64,000 nt of DNA from Geomonas anaerohicana (GCF_016458305.1 NZ_JAEMHL010000002.1:310001-374000), one strand, 5' to 3'. Shown: positions 9,349 to 18,194, counted from the first letter of the stretch. The notes: generated by a model from the sequence alone, not told the origin. Program-made: numbers and translations.

Positions 9349-10545
9349 GTGCGTGAAGCGGTGATTATCGATGCGGTGAGGACCCCGGTGGGGAAGTTCG
9401 GCGGTGCGCTGGGAAAGGTGAGGCCGGACGACCTGGTGGCGCTGTGCATCTCGGAACTGGTCCAGCGCAACCGGCTCGACGCCTCCCTGATTGAGGACGT
9501 CATCCTCGGCTGCACCAACCAAGCGGGCGAGGACAACCGCAACGTGGCGCGCATGGCCGCGCTGCTCGCGGGCCTGCCGCACAGCGTCGGCGGCCAGACC
9601 ATCAACCGCCTCTGCGGATCGGGGCTGAACGCGATCAACGCCGCGGCGCTCGCCATCAAGGTGGGGGAGGGGGACGTCTTCATTGCCGGGGGCACCGAAT
9701 CTATGACCCGCGCCCCCTTCGTCTTCGCCAAGGCCGATTCCCCGTTCTCCCGCGACATGAAGGTCTTCGACTCGACCATCGGCTGGCGCTTCACCAACCC
9801 CAGGATGACAGAGCCGTACGCGAAGGAGGGGATGGGGGACACGGCGGAGAACGTGGCGCAGCGCTACGGGATCACGCGCCAGGAGCAGGACGAATTCGCC
9901 CTCGCCACCCAGAGGAAATGGAGCGCCGCCCACGAGGCGGGAAAGTTCGCCGACGAGCTGGTGCCGGTTCGGGTGCCGCAAAAAAAGGGTGAGCCGCTTC
10001 TGGTGGACATGGACGAGTTCCCGCGCCCCGGCGTCACCATGGAACAGCTCGGCAAGCTCCCCGCTGCCTTCAAAAAGGACGGCACCGTCACCGCCGGCAA
10101 CTCGAGCGGCATCAACGACGGCGCCGCCGCGGTACTGCTCATGGAAGCGGAACGCGCGCGCCTGCTGGGCTACCGGCCACTGGTCCGGGTGGTGTCCAGC
10201 GCCGTGGCCGGCTGCGATCCTTCCTACATGGGGCTCGGGCCCATTCCCGCCATCAGGAAGGCCCTGGAGCGCGCGCGCCTTACCATCGGCGACATCGATC
10301 TCTTCGAGCTGAACGAGGCCTTCGCGGCCCAGGCCATCCCCTGCATCAGGGAACTCGGCATCGATCCGGAAAGGGTCAACGTGAACGGCGGCTCCATCGC
10401 CATCGGGCACCCCCTGGGTTCCACCGGCGCCCGCATCACCGCAACGCTCGTGCACGAGATGAGAAGGCGCGGCTCGCGCTACGGGCTCGTCTCGCTTTGT
10501 ATAGGCCTTGGGCAGGGGATCGCGACCATTGTGGAGCGGGTCTGA
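9349..10545 (+). CDS. Acetyl-CoA C-acyltransferase (thiolase), probably 3-oxopimeloyl-CoA thiolase
   Basis: Thiolase that cleaves a 3-oxoacyl-CoA with CoA; in this setting 3-oxopimeloyl-CoA to glutaryl-CoA and acetyl-CoA. I prefer GTG 9349 as start because GGAGG (9339-9343) lies five bases before it and the protein then begins MREAVIIDAVRTPVGKFGG, the usual thiolase start (398 residues). An ATG at 9337 adds four residues but overlaps that ribosome binding site. The nucleophilic Cys is in NRLCGSGLNAI near residue 88, the His in GGSIAIGHPLGSTG near 350, and the second Cys in LCIGLGQG near 383. A second thiolase (42458) is better placed for acetoacetyl-CoA. Confidence 0.9.
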   Translation: MREAVIIDAVRTPVGKFGGALGKVRPDDLVALCISELVQRNRLDASLIEDVILGCTNQAGEDNRNVARMAALLAGLPHSVGGQTINRLCGSGLNAINAAALAIKVGEGDVFIAGGTESMTRAPFVFAKADSPFSRDMKVFDSTIGWRFTNPRMTEPYAKEGMGDTAENVAQRYGITRQEQDEFALATQRKWSAAHEAGKFADELVPVRVPQKKGEPLLVDMDEFPRPGVTMEQLGKLPAAFKKDGTVTAGNSSGINDGAAAVLLMEAERARLLGYRPLVRVVSSAVAGCDPSYMGLGPIPAIRKALERARLTIGDIDLFELNEAFAAQAIPCIRELGIDPERVNVNGGSIAIGHPLGSTGARITATLVHEMRRRGSRYGLVSLCIGLGQGIATIVERV

Positions 10546-10564
10546 AAGGAAAGGGAGAAACGTC

Positions 10565-11419
10565 ATGCCGGTGCCGGGCGAGCAGAAACCGCGACCTTTG
10601 AGGATCGATTTCCACGTGCACCTCGCGTCGTACGACGGCTCGATGCACCCTTGGGTCGTGGAGTGGATACGGCAGTCCCATCCGGGAGGCTACGAGGAAT
10701 ACGTCGCCCGCTACAACGACCCCGGCGCCTTCGAGGCGCTGCTTGAAGAAGAAGGGGTGGATTATGCCTGCATCCTCGCCGAGTTGAACCCGGTCACCAC
10801 CGGCATGTGCAGCAACGACTCGGTGCGTGATTTCTGTCGCGGCAGGAAGAAGCTGATCCCCTTCTGCGACCTGAACCCCTACCTGCATACGGACCTGGGC
10901 GCTGAACTGCGCCGTAAGGTCGAAAGCGAAGGGTTCCGGGGCATCAAGCTCTATCCCAGCTACCAGCACTACTACCTCAACGAGCCGAGGATGTACCCCC
11001 TGTACCAGGCTGCGGAGGAACTCGGCATCCCCGTCCTCATCCACACCGGTTCCTCGGTCTTCAAGGGAACCAGGCTGAAATACGCCAACCCCCTGCACCT
11101 CGACGACGTGGCGGTCGACTTCCCCTCGTTGAACCTTGTCATGGCCCACTCCGGACGCGGCTTCTGGTACGACCGCGCCTTCTTCCTCTCAAAACTGCAT
11201 AAAAACGTCTATATGGAGCTTTCCGGGCTTCCTCCCGCGAAGCTTTTGACCTACTTCCCCGAACTGGCGCGCAATACGGACAAGACAATTTTCGGCAGCG
11301 ACTGGCCCGGAATGCCGCGCATCCGCCACAACATGGAGGCGATAGCGGGACTGCCGCTGCCGCCGGAAGGTGTCGCCGCGATCCTCGGGGGGAATGCGGC
11401 CCGCATCCTCAAGTTGTAA
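10565..11419 (+). CDS. Amidohydrolase-2 family metal-dependent hydrolase
   Basis: A TIM-barrel hydrolase of 284 residues. Visible metal-site motifs are DFHVH near residue 14, the lysine-bearing GIKLYPSY near 125, VLIHTGS near 158, VMAHSGRG near 192 and the terminal aspartate in FGSDWPG near 244. The ATG at 10565 follows AAGGAAAGGGAG and lies 20 bases after the thiolase stop; longer frames overlap the thiolase and are unlikely. The substrate is unknown. A second member of the family lies at 41227 next to an enoyl-CoA hydratase, so both may act on acyl-CoA or ring-derived intermediates, or on amides and lactones of aromatic acids. I do not assign a reaction. Confidence 0.82.
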   Translation: MPVPGEQKPRPLRIDFHVHLASYDGSMHPWVVEWIRQSHPGGYEEYVARYNDPGAFEALLEEEGVDYACILAELNPVTTGMCSNDSVRDFCRGRKKLIPFCDLNPYLHTDLGAELRRKVESEGFRGIKLYPSYQHYYLNEPRMYPLYQAAEELGIPVLIHTGSSVFKGTRLKYANPLHLDDVAVDFPSLNLVMAHSGRGFWYDRAFFLSKLHKNVYMELSGLPPAKLLTYFPELARNTDKTIFGSDWPGMPRIRHNMEAIAGLPLPPEGVAAILGGNAARILKL

Positions 11420-11420
11420 A

Positions 11421-11500
11421 TCCCCTCCCCCGGAGGGGGAGGGTTAGGGAGGGGGAGGTTAGGAGCACCCCCTCCCGACCTCCCCCCTCCGGGGGGAGGA
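11421..11500. repeat. REP-like palindromic repeat, family A copy 1
   Basis: CTCCCCCGGAGGGGGAGGG, then TTAGGGAGGGGG, and a mirrored half CTCCCCCCTCCGGGGGGAGG. Six further copies lie at 17105, 32540, 34461, 42199, 45489 and 56121. Confidence 0.85.
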
Positions 11501-11565
11501 GTGGGCCGGAGGAGTGGCGGATCATTCCGAAGTGAAGAAGCCACTTTCGCTACAAGGAGCGGACC

Positions 11566-12546
11566 ATGTCTCTGATTGATTCCTACGGCAGACGCATCAA
11601 CTACCTTCGGCTTTCGGTGACGGACCGCTGCAACCTGCGCTGCCGCTACTGCATGCCGGCCAAGGGAGCACAGATGCTCCCTCACCACGAGATCCTCTCT
11701 TTCGAGGACCTGCTGAGGGTCGCCGAGCAGGCGGTTGCCGCCGGCATCCGCAAGATTCGGGTCACCGGCGGTGAACCGCTGGTACGCAGGGGGATACTCC
11801 CTTTCCTGGCGCGGCTGGGGCGACTCCCCGGCTTGCAGGAACTGGTGCTGACCACCAACGGCATCCTGCTCGGAGAGATGGCCAGGGGGCTTAAGGATGC
11901 GGGAGTGCAGCGGCTCAATATCAGCCTCGATTCGCTGAAGCCGGAAACCTTTTCCAGGATCACCCGCGGCGGGAAGCTCTCAGATGCGCTCTCCGGCATC
12001 GAGGCGGCGGAAAAAGCCGGTTTTCCGCCGCACAAGATCAACGTGGTGCTGATGCGCGGCGTCAACGACGGCGAGATCATGGACTTCGTGGAACTGACCC
12101 GGGAGCGCCCTTACAACGTCCGCTTCATCGAGTACATGCCCACCCACTCGGGCAACTGGCGCGCCTTCTCCATCCCGGGCTCGGAAGTTCTGGAGCGGAT
12201 CGCGGAGCGCTACCTCATCGAGAAACTGGCCCCGGGCGAGCATTCCGGTCCTGCCAGTAACTTCCGGGTGCGGGGGGCGCAAGGGTCGCTTGGGATCATC
12301 TCCGCCATGACCGGGCACTTCTGCGGCAGTTGCAACCGCCTGAGGGTCACCGCTGCGGGAATGGCGCGGGGGTGTCTCTTCTCTGGGGACGGGGTGGACC
12401 TGAGGCCGCTTTTGGCCGCCGGGGACGACACCCTGCTCAGGCAGGAGATACGGAATATCGTGCAGGCGAAGCCCGCAGGGCACGAGATGAAGGGGAGGGC
12501 GGCATTTCCCCCCGCCTCCTTCCACATGTCAGGCATAGGCGGCTGA
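11566..12546 (+). CDS. moaA: GTP 3',8-cyclase (molybdopterin/tungstopterin biosynthesis)
   Basis: Radical SAM enzyme (326 residues) that starts pterin cofactor synthesis from GTP. The radical SAM cysteines are in DRCNLRCRYC (Cys22, Cys26, Cys29), the SAM-contact TGGEPLV is near residue 68, and the second cluster uses Cys residues in HFCGSCNRLR plus a downstream GCLF near 255-274. The chain ends HMSGIGG; MoaA normally ends in a GG pair. The start follows ACAAGGAGCGG. Placement inside the benzoate region, next to an FdhD-like gene, suggests a dedicated supply of cofactor for the tungsten enzyme BamB. Confidence 0.95.
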   Translation: MSLIDSYGRRINYLRLSVTDRCNLRCRYCMPAKGAQMLPHHEILSFEDLLRVAEQAVAAGIRKIRVTGGEPLVRRGILPFLARLGRLPGLQELVLTTNGILLGEMARGLKDAGVQRLNISLDSLKPETFSRITRGGKLSDALSGIEAAEKAGFPPHKINVVLMRGVNDGEIMDFVELTRERPYNVRFIEYMPTHSGNWRAFSIPGSEVLERIAERYLIEKLAPGEHSGPASNFRVRGAQGSLGIISAMTGHFCGSCNRLRVTAAGMARGCLFSGDGVDLRPLLAAGDDTLLRQEIRNIVQAKPAGHEMKGRAAFPPASFHMSGIGG

Positions 12547-12581
12547 AGACGGCAACCAGGAAAAACTGGAGCGGAGGAGTC

Positions 12582-13352
12582 ATGAGCTGGGTCTACAGGT
12601 ATGAAAAGGGAACGTTGTCGGCACGGGAGCGCGAGGTGGTCGAGGAGGTCCCGGTGGTTCTCAACGTGAACGGCAGGGAACTGGCAACCTTGATCGCTTC
12701 TCCGCACGACCTCCGGTTCCTGGTGGCGGGGTTCCTGCGCATGCAGGGGCTGGTTGAGCGGGCGGAGGATTTTTACCTTCTCTCGGTCTGCAACGACTTC
12801 GGCATGGCCAAGGTGCAGATCAAGGGGGAACTGCCGGAGAGCCTCAAACCGGTGCTGACGTCGGGGTGCGGCACGGGAATCAGCTTCACCATCCCCCAGG
12901 CCCGCCGCATGCGCCCGGACCAGACCCGCACCAAAGGCTACCTCCCGGCGGATGTCTTTACCATGATGGATGCGCTGGCGCAAAAGGCGGATGGCTACGC
13001 AACCCATGGCGGCATCCACTCGGCCGCCGTGGGGCACGGCGGTGTGGCGCTTTTCTCCGAGGACCTCGGGAGGCACAACACCATCGACAGGATCGCCGGC
13101 GAGGCCCTCCTCAAGGGGATCGACCTGGCGGGGATGATGCTGGTCACCTCGGGACGGATCTCGACCGAACTGGTGGCGAAGGCTGCGCTGCTCGGTATCG
13201 GCCTGGTCGCCTCGCGCACTTCTCCGACCTCAACCGCGGTGCAAATGGCCGGGGAGGCGGGGATCACGCTTATAGGGTACGTGAAGGCCGAGCGGTTCGA
13301 GGTTTATTCTCATCCGGACCGTCTGGACGTGGTGGGATCGGAAACCCCGTAA
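12582..13352 (+). CDS. fdhD: FdhD-like cofactor sulfurtransferase, variant active-site loop
   Basis: FdhD proteins pass sulfur to the bis-pterin Mo/W cofactor of formate dehydrogenases. This protein has 256 residues from the ATG at 12582, preceded by CGGAGGAGT. Family features are PVVLNVNGREL near residue 25, SPHDLRFLVAGFL near 43, and the C-terminal THGGIHSAA, FSEDLGRHNTIDR and VTSGRIS blocks. The loop that in E. coli carries a CxxC pair reads SGCGTGIS here (Cys96), so the second Cys is replaced by Gly. It stands 35 bases behind moaA and close to the bam genes, which suggests that its client is the W-pterin of BamB rather than a formate dehydrogenase. That is inference. Confidence 0.9.
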   Translation: MSWVYRYEKGTLSAREREVVEEVPVVLNVNGRELATLIASPHDLRFLVAGFLRMQGLVERAEDFYLLSVCNDFGMAKVQIKGELPESLKPVLTSGCGTGISFTIPQARRMRPDQTRTKGYLPADVFTMMDALAQKADGYATHGGIHSAAVGHGGVALFSEDLGRHNTIDRIAGEALLKGIDLAGMMLVTSGRISTELVAKAALLGIGLVASRTSPTSTAVQMAGEAGITLIGYVKAERFEVYSHPDRLDVVGSETP

Positions 13353-13363
13353 CATCAAGAAGG

Positions 13364-13393
13364 TTGACAGCGGTTGAAGATATCTCGTATACA
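13364..13393 (+). promoter_or_regulatory. Sigma-70-type promoter of the PAS/sigma-54 activator gene
   Basis: TTGACA (13364-13369) and TATACA (13388-13393) are 18 bases apart, 85 bases before the start codon. A small inverted repeat TCAACCGGGGTTGA follows directly (about 13397-13410). Its GTTGAC half resembles the larger palindrome at 15521, which could mean autoregulation. Confidence 0.6.
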
Positions 13394-13477
13394 CAATCAA
13401 CCGGGGTTGACCGATGCGGTTTCCGCGACGACGGCTGACCTTTCATCTTCCCGGGGGCACAAGCGAAAGGTGAGACC

Positions 13478-15265
13478 ATGGACCAGGCCACAGAAATAGC
13501 CGGACCGGCAGCAGTGAAGGCCGCGAACGACGGGAACTCTTCGGGGATCCTGCATCTGGACGCCGAACTCTGCATCGTCTCCCTGGACGAGGCCGCCGGG
13601 ACCCTTCTCGGGGCGGCTCCGCATACGCTCCTGGGGCGGAGGCTGGACGAGATCGCCGACCTGGCGGAGTTGGGCGCCTACATGAAGAGCGGCACTGTCT
13701 TCAACGGGCAACCGATTGAAGTCAGCGGTCGTCGGATCCTGTGTGACTACCTCCCTACCGTGGAATCGGACCAGGTCGTTGGAGGCGTACTCTCGCTGCA
13801 GCGCGTTCTACCCGAGGCCCTTGACTGCCAGGTCGACCTGAAGGAATTGCTGCAGTCCGCCGGCGCCTACCTCGATCTCAACTACGACGGCATCGTCATC
13901 TGCGACCGCGCCGGCATCATCGTCATGGTCAATCAGGCATTCGCAGATCTCCTCGACACCACCCCCCACGCCATGATCGGCAAACACCTGAACGAGGCCT
14001 ACCTCAACTCGCAACCCTCGCGCCTTCCCGCCGTGATGGAGACCGAGACCCCGCAGGTCGGCATCACCCACTACATCAACGGCAAACAGGTGTACGCCTC
14101 CCTCTACCCGATCCAGAAGAACGGGAAGGTGGTGGGGGGGATCGGCAAGATCCTCTTCAAGGACATCCGCGAGATCACCCTGATCGCGAACCGGCTGCAG
14201 ACGGCACCCGAGACGCGGGCCCTGGCCGGGAGCGTCACCAGGAAAGAAACGAGTTCGCGCTACGACGTCAACAGCATCGTCGGGCAGAGCAAGAAGATCC
14301 TCGACCTGAAGGAATCCCTGCTGCGCGTCGCCGGGAAGAATTCAAATGTTCTTCTGCTGGGGGAAAGCGGCACCGGCAAGGAGCTCTTCGCCCATGCCAT
14401 CCACGCCGCCAGCAACCGGCGCTACGCCCAGTTCGTCAAGGTGAACTGCGCCGCCATCCCGGAACACCTGCTGGAATCGGAGCTGTTCGGCTATTCCGAG
14501 GGGGCCTTCACCGGGGCCCGCAAGGGTGGGCAGCTTGGAAAATTCGAGCAGGCGCACCTGGGAACGATCTTCCTGGACGAGATCGGCGACATGCCGCTCT
14601 ACATGCAGGCGAAGATGCTGCGCGTTCTGCAGGAGAGGGAACTCACGCCGCTTGGCGGGGGTGCTCCCAAGATGGTCGACGTCAGGGTGGTCGCCGCGAC
14701 CAACTGCAACCTTGAGCACCTGGTCCGCGAGGGGAAGTTCCGGCAGGACCTGTACTACCGCCTGAAGGTGGTGACGCTCAGCATCCCCTCGCTCAGGGAG
14801 CGCAAGGAGGACATTCGTCCCCTGGTCATGAACTTCATCCACCAGTTCAACGAGGAATTCGGCCTGGAGGTGCAGGCGCTGAGCCTCGAGGCGAGGGAAA
14901 TCATCATGCGCTATGACTGGCCCGGCAACGTCCGGGAACTGCGCAACGTCATCGAAAGCGCGTTCAACCTGGTCACCGGCCCTCTCATCCTGCGTGATCA
15001 TCTCCCCGAACAGCTATCTCGGATGCACGACTCCTCGGCCGCCGAGGCATCCGCCGCACAGGACATAGGCGGTTACATTCACCAGCGCTTGGGGGCCAAG
15101 TCCCTGGCCGAGATAGTGGACGAGTTCGAGCACCTCCTGTTGGAAACAGCCCTGGAGGTGAGCAAGGGGAACAAGCTCCATGCCGCCGACCTGCTGGGCA
15201 TTTCCCGGCAGTGGCTCTACAAGAAACTGCACAAGTACGAATCCGGCCCCGGCGAAGATACCTGA
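13478..15265 (+). CDS. Sigma-54-dependent transcriptional activator with PAS sensor domains
   Basis: NtrC-type activator of 595 residues. Residues about 20-110 look like a divergent PAS-type domain, and 125-235 is a clearer PAS domain ([20 protein letters not shown]). The AAA+ domain spans about 265-500: Walker A GESGTGKE near 292, sigma-54-contact loop GAFTGA near 342, Walker B FLDEIGD near 366, and WPGNVREL near 487. A Fis-type helix-turn-helix ([15 protein letters not shown]) ends the protein. There is no receiver domain, so it acts as a one-component sensor, unlike the BamVW two-component system reported in G. metallireducens. Likely targets here are the sigma-54 promoters at 3773 and 15650. 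The signal may be benzoate or its CoA ester; this is inference. Confidence 0.93.
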   Translation: MDQATEIAGPAAVKAANDGNSSGILHLDAELCIVSLDEAAGTLLGAAPHTLLGRRLDEIADLAELGAYMKSGTVFNGQPIEVSGRRILCDYLPTVESDQVVGGVLSLQRVLPEALDCQVDLKELLQSAGAYLDLNYDGIVICDRAGIIVMVNQAFADLLDTTPHAMIGKHLNEAYLNSQPSRLPAVMETETPQVGITHYINGKQVYASLYPIQKNGKVVGGIGKILFKDIREITLIANRLQTAPETRALAGSVTRKETSSRYDVNSIVGQSKKILDLKESLLRVAGKNSNVLLLGESGTGKELFAHAIHAASNRRYAQFVKVNCAAIPEHLLESELFGYSEGAFTGARKGGQLGKFEQAHLGTIFLDEIGDMPLYMQAKMLRVLQERELTPLGGGAPKMVDVRVVAATNCNLEHLVREGKFRQDLYYRLKVVTLSIPSLRERKEDIRPLVMNFIHQFNEEFGLEVQALSLEAREIIMRYDWPGNVRELRNVIESAFNLVTGPLILRDHLPEQLSRMHDSSAAEASAAQDIGGYIHQRLGAKSLAEIVDEFEHLLLETALEVSKGNKLHAADLLGISRQWLYKKLHKYESGPGEDT

Positions 15266-15520
15266 TTTTCCTGCATCCTTCCCTGTTCTTCCTACATCCT
15301 TCCCTTCATCTTTTGCTCGTTCGTTTCACGCCATTATCGCCCGCTTCACGTTAACGATGTTTTGCTAGGGCCCGGTGAACTTCCTTTGCCAGGGATTGGT
15401 TCAGCGGGCACCATTTGGGCGAGCGTTGTTGTCACACCACTGTAAACACTTTGTATACGCTACGCGTCAGTTGCTAAGCGGCTGAAATCCTATCAGGTAT
15501 TTGATAGTGTCGCCTCCTTG

Positions 15521-15538
15521 TGTCAACGGTTGTTGACA
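15521..15538. promoter_or_regulatory. Palindrome, candidate upstream activator site
   Basis: TGTCAACGGTTGTTGACA has perfect seven-base arms around GGTT and lies about 110 bases before the sigma-54 promoter at 15650, a usual distance for an enhancer-binding protein. A second palindrome, CTATCA-N6-TGATAG, lies at 15490-15507. Apart from these and the promoter, the gap 15266-15730 shows no gene. Confidence 0.5.
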
Positions 15539-15649
15539 GGGGCTTCCCGACGTCTCTTTTCGACTTTCCAGAAAATGAGAACAGTGTTTTGATCATTTAC
15601 AAATACTTGCGCGCGCTTCCATGACTTTTGTCAAAAGAAAGTCTTTTTT

Positions 15650-15663
15650 GGTATCAGGGTTGC
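15650..15663 (+). promoter_or_regulatory. Sigma-54 promoter of the second CoA-transferase gene
   Basis: TTGGTATCAGGGTTGCTTT carries GG and GC separated by ten bases, with TGG and TTGCT matching the -24/-12 consensus. It lies 67 bases before the start codon. Confidence 0.7.
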
Positions 15664-15730
15664 TTTACCTGTCCTACAAACACGAGCCTGTCGTCAGGAC
15701 GTTCAACCCTAAAGGATGGAGGAGCCACCC

Positions 15731-17044
15731 GTGAAGAGTATCGCTCTGGCAAAAAGCAATTTTGAACAGGAATACCGGCAGAAACTCTGTACCCCCGCTG
15801 AAGCAGCCTCGATTGTCAAATCGGGGGATCACCTGTGTTTCCCGCTCGGAGTCGGCGAGCCGACCCTCTTCGTGAAGGCGCTGGCGGCGCGCAAGCGCGA
15901 GCTGGAGGGGGTGGTGGTGAACCAGCAGCATCACCTGTGTCCCGACTATTTCACCGAGGACTCCGTGCCGCATATCAAGGTGAACGCCTGGTTCACCAGC
16001 CACGTATCGCGCGAGGCGGTGCAGAAGGGGTGGGCGGATTTCGTCCCGAACCACTTCCACGAGGTCCCCAAGCTCCTGAGGGAATACTGGCCGGTGGACG
16101 TGGCGGGGACGGTGGTGTCGCCGATGGACGAGTTCGGCTACTTCACCTGCAGCCTCTCGGTCGGCTACACCATGGAGGCGGTGAAGAAGGCGCAGAAGGT
16201 GGTGGTGCAGGTCAATCCGCACGCCCCGCGCACCCACGGCAACTGCCACATCCACATCTCCGAGGTGGATCACATCGTGGAGTGCAACGAGCCGCTCAAG
16301 GAGCTGCAGATACCGGAGATCTCCCCGGTCGAGGAGGCCATTGGCGCCCATCTCGCCGAGATGATCCCGGACGGGTCGTGCCTGCAGCTGGGGTGGGGGG
16401 GGATCCCCAACGCGGTCACCAAGGCGCTCCTCAGCAAGAAGGATCTGGGGATCCACACCGAACTCATGTCCGACGGCATCGTGGACCTGATGCTGGCCGG
16501 TGCCGTGAACAACTCCAGGAAGAACATCCATCGCGGCAAGGCGCTGGCGACCTTCGCCCTGGGGACCAAGCGGCTCTTCGACTTCATGAACGAGAACCCG
16601 ATGATCGAGATGCACCCGGTCGACTACGTGAACGACCCGGCCGTCATCGGCTCCATCGACAACGTGGTGGCCATCAACGCCACCATCCAGGTGGACCTGC
16701 TGGGGCAGTGCTGTTCCGAGTCCTTCGGGCACCTGCAGTGGAGCGGGACCGGCGGCCAGGCGGACTTCGCCCGCGGCGCCAACCGTTCGCGCGGCGGCAA
16801 GGCGTTCATCACCACGGCCTCGACCGCGAAGAACGGCACCATCTCCTGCATCGTGCCGACGCTCACCCCGGGGGCCTCGATAACCACCAGCAAGAACGAC
16901 GTCGACCACGTGGTCACCGAGTTCGGCGTGGCGAAGCTGCGCGGGCAGACCGCCAAGCAGCGCGCGATGAACCTGATCAACGTGGCGCATCCGGATTTCC
17001 GCGGCGAACTGATGGAGGCGGCGCGGAGGATGAACAGGATTTAG
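15731..17044 (+). CDS. Class I CoA-transferase, 4-hydroxybutyrate CoA-transferase/acetyl-CoA hydrolase family
   Basis: Stand-alone CoA-transferase of 437 residues. GTG 15731 is preferred because GGAGGA lies just before it; the ATG at 15716 overlaps that site and would add only five residues. Family motifs include ATIQVDLLGQCCSE, the oxyanion loop GTGGQADFARGA near residue 340, and VVTEFGVAKLRGQTAKQRA near 400. It lacks the GNAT extension of its paralogue at 3947. Under a sigma-54 promoter next to the activator gene, it is a good candidate for a benzoate (for example succinyl-CoA:benzoate) CoA-transferase that would activate benzoate without ATP. Acetyl or butyryl transfer is equally possible on sequence alone. 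Confidence 0.88.
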   Translation: MKSIALAKSNFEQEYRQKLCTPAEAASIVKSGDHLCFPLGVGEPTLFVKALAARKRELEGVVVNQQHHLCPDYFTEDSVPHIKVNAWFTSHVSREAVQKGWADFVPNHFHEVPKLLREYWPVDVAGTVVSPMDEFGYFTCSLSVGYTMEAVKKAQKVVVQVNPHAPRTHGNCHIHISEVDHIVECNEPLKELQIPEISPVEEAIGAHLAEMIPDGSCLQLGWGGIPNAVTKALLSKKDLGIHTELMSDGIVDLMLAGAVNNSRKNIHRGKALATFALGTKRLFDFMNENPMIEMHPVDYVNDPAVIGSIDNVVAINATIQVDLLGQCCSESFGHLQWSGTGGQADFARGANRSRGGKAFITTASTAKNGTISCIVPTLTPGASITTSKNDVDHVVTEFGVAKLRGQTAKQRAMNLINVAHPDFRGELMEAARRMNRI

Positions 17045-17104
17045 CGGACGGTGGAGAAGTGGGAGATCTCTCTTCTGGAGGAAGGCATATCTTCAGAAGT
17101 GCCG

Positions 17105-17203
17105 ACGCGTCCCCGCCCCCGGAGGGGGAGGGTTAGGGAGGGGGAGCAGCTCTCTCCGGCTTCCCCCCTCCTAGCCTCCCCCCTCCGGGGGGAGGGACGC
17201 GTC
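17105..17203. repeat. REP-like palindromic repeat, family A copy 2
   Basis: Same arrangement as at 11421; the outer ends here (GACGCGTCCCC and GGGACGCGTCC) are also inverted. It lies between the convergent CoA-transferase and bgeR genes, where it could act as a shared terminator. Confidence 0.8.
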
Positions 17204-17270
17204 CTCGTTGATTCGACGTCGTGGGTCAATGGCGGAGTGTAATGTTAAGCGCGTGTCTGTAGACGGGCCG

Positions 17271-17714
17271 TCACCCCTTGGGCGCTTCCTTCTGCGCGGC
17301 GAGTTCGGCGCGCAGGCGGGTGTTCTTGAGGGCGGTTGCGAGGGTGATGGTGTCGAGGATGGCGCGGGTGACGGTATCGATCTCGTTGGTGATCGCCTGC
17401 AACTCCTCGACGACGGGATCGGCGGCCTTGTTCCAGTGCGGCATGTCGAGGTCGGATTCCATCGTCTCGAAGAGCTTGATGATGTCCAAGAGGGTGGTGC
17501 GGTTGACGTTGCCGGCGAAGCGGTAGCCGCCTCCTACACCGCGCATCGCCTGCACCACACCTTCGTGCACCAGGTTACGCATCACCTTGGCCAGGTGGTG
17601 CGAAGAAATGCCGTACTTGTCGGCGATATCGGCGGTGGAAAGTTGCCTCTCGGGTTCGCTCGCCAGTTCCAGCACCGAGATCAGCGCGAAGAGGCTTGCC
17701 TTGTTCAGCTTCAT
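17271..17714 (-). CDS. bgeR: Rrf2-family transcriptional repressor, BgeR/BadM type
   Basis: DNA-binding regulator of 147 residues. The winged helix-turn-helix fills residues 1-80 (STADIADKYGISSHHLAKVMRNL, then the wing GVGGGYRF), followed by a dimerisation helix. There is no cysteine anywhere, so it cannot carry the Fe-S cluster of IscR-type members; BadM of Rhodopseudomonas palustris and BgeR of G. bemidjiensis are family members that control benzoate genes. I name it from family, context and operators, not from an alignment. It lies 33 bases behind the GNAT gene, probably in one transcript, and a site of the shared GGTA-N6-TACC type overlaps that transcript's promoter, pointing to autoregulation. 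Confidence 0.85.
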   Translation of the reverse strand: MKLNKASLFALISVLELASEPERQLSTADIADKYGISSHHLAKVMRNLVHEGVVQAMRGVGGGYRFAGNVNRTTLLDIIKLFETMESDLDMPHWNKAADPVVEELQAITNEIDTVTRAILDTITLATALKNTRLRAELAAQKEAPKG

Positions 17715-17747
17715 GATGTGCTCGCTCCAGTAGGGCGCAGGGCCCCC

Positions 17748-18194
17748 TCAGTCGATTTGCTTTTCCAGTTCGATGTAGCGGCCGGTGCGCATCCCCATGC
17801 CGCGGAAGAAGGAGAGGGTGAGCTTGCTGTCGATGTCCACCATGGTACGGACGGTGGAGACGCCGGCTTGTTTGAGCCTCTGACAGATCTCGTCGAACAT
17901 CTTCTTGCCGATGCCTCCTTCGCGGACGGAAGGGGAAACGGTGAGGGCGAAGACCCAGCCACAGGGAGGGGAACCGAACTCCCAGGCACGGACCTCGCCG
18001 ATAATGAAACCTACCGGCGTGCCCCCCTGTTTGGCGACCAGGAACACCCGGTCGGTGCGTCCGCTCTCGACATAGCGCTGGAATACGCCGCGCCAGTAGC
18101 CGATCTTGTCTTCCTTGAGTCCCGCCCGGTCCAGGGCGATGACCGCTTCCAGGTCCCCCTGGACCGCGTCCTCGATGGTGATCTGCTGATTCAT
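17748..18194 (-). CDS. GNAT N-acetyltransferase, BadL-like by context
   Basis: Protein of 148 residues with a complete GNAT fold: the acetyl-CoA-binding motif is FALTVSPSVREGGIGKKM near residues 78-95, and ARAWEFG/VFALTV strands precede it. ATG 18194 is chosen over a TTG at 18233, which lacks a ribosome binding site. In R. palustris, BadL is a GNAT enzyme that acetylates aminobenzoates, and the product relieves repression by the Rrf2 protein BadM. A GNAT gene directly upstream of an Rrf2 gene inside a benzoate cluster repeats that arrangement. The role here, making or removing the inducer of the neighbouring repressor, is inferred from context. Protein acetylation is the alternative. Confidence 0.82.
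   Translation of the reverse strand: MNQQITIEDAVQGDLEAVIALDRAGLKEDKIGYWRGVFQRYVESGRTDRVFLVAKQGGTPVGFIIGEVRAWEFGSPPCGWVFALTVSPSVREGGIGKKMFDEICQRLKQAGVSTVRTMVDIDSKLTLSFFRGMGMRTGRYIELEKQID

Noticed and set aside
15405-15425. Second sigma-54 promoter (GGGCACCATTTGGGC)
   Set aside because: GG and GC are ten bases apart, but the -12 box lacks TT and it lies over 300 bases from the gene; the site at 15650 is better.
11421-17203. GC-rich repeats as a CRISPR array
   Set aside because: Copies are kilobases apart, palindromic with short spacers inside each unit, and no cas genes are present.
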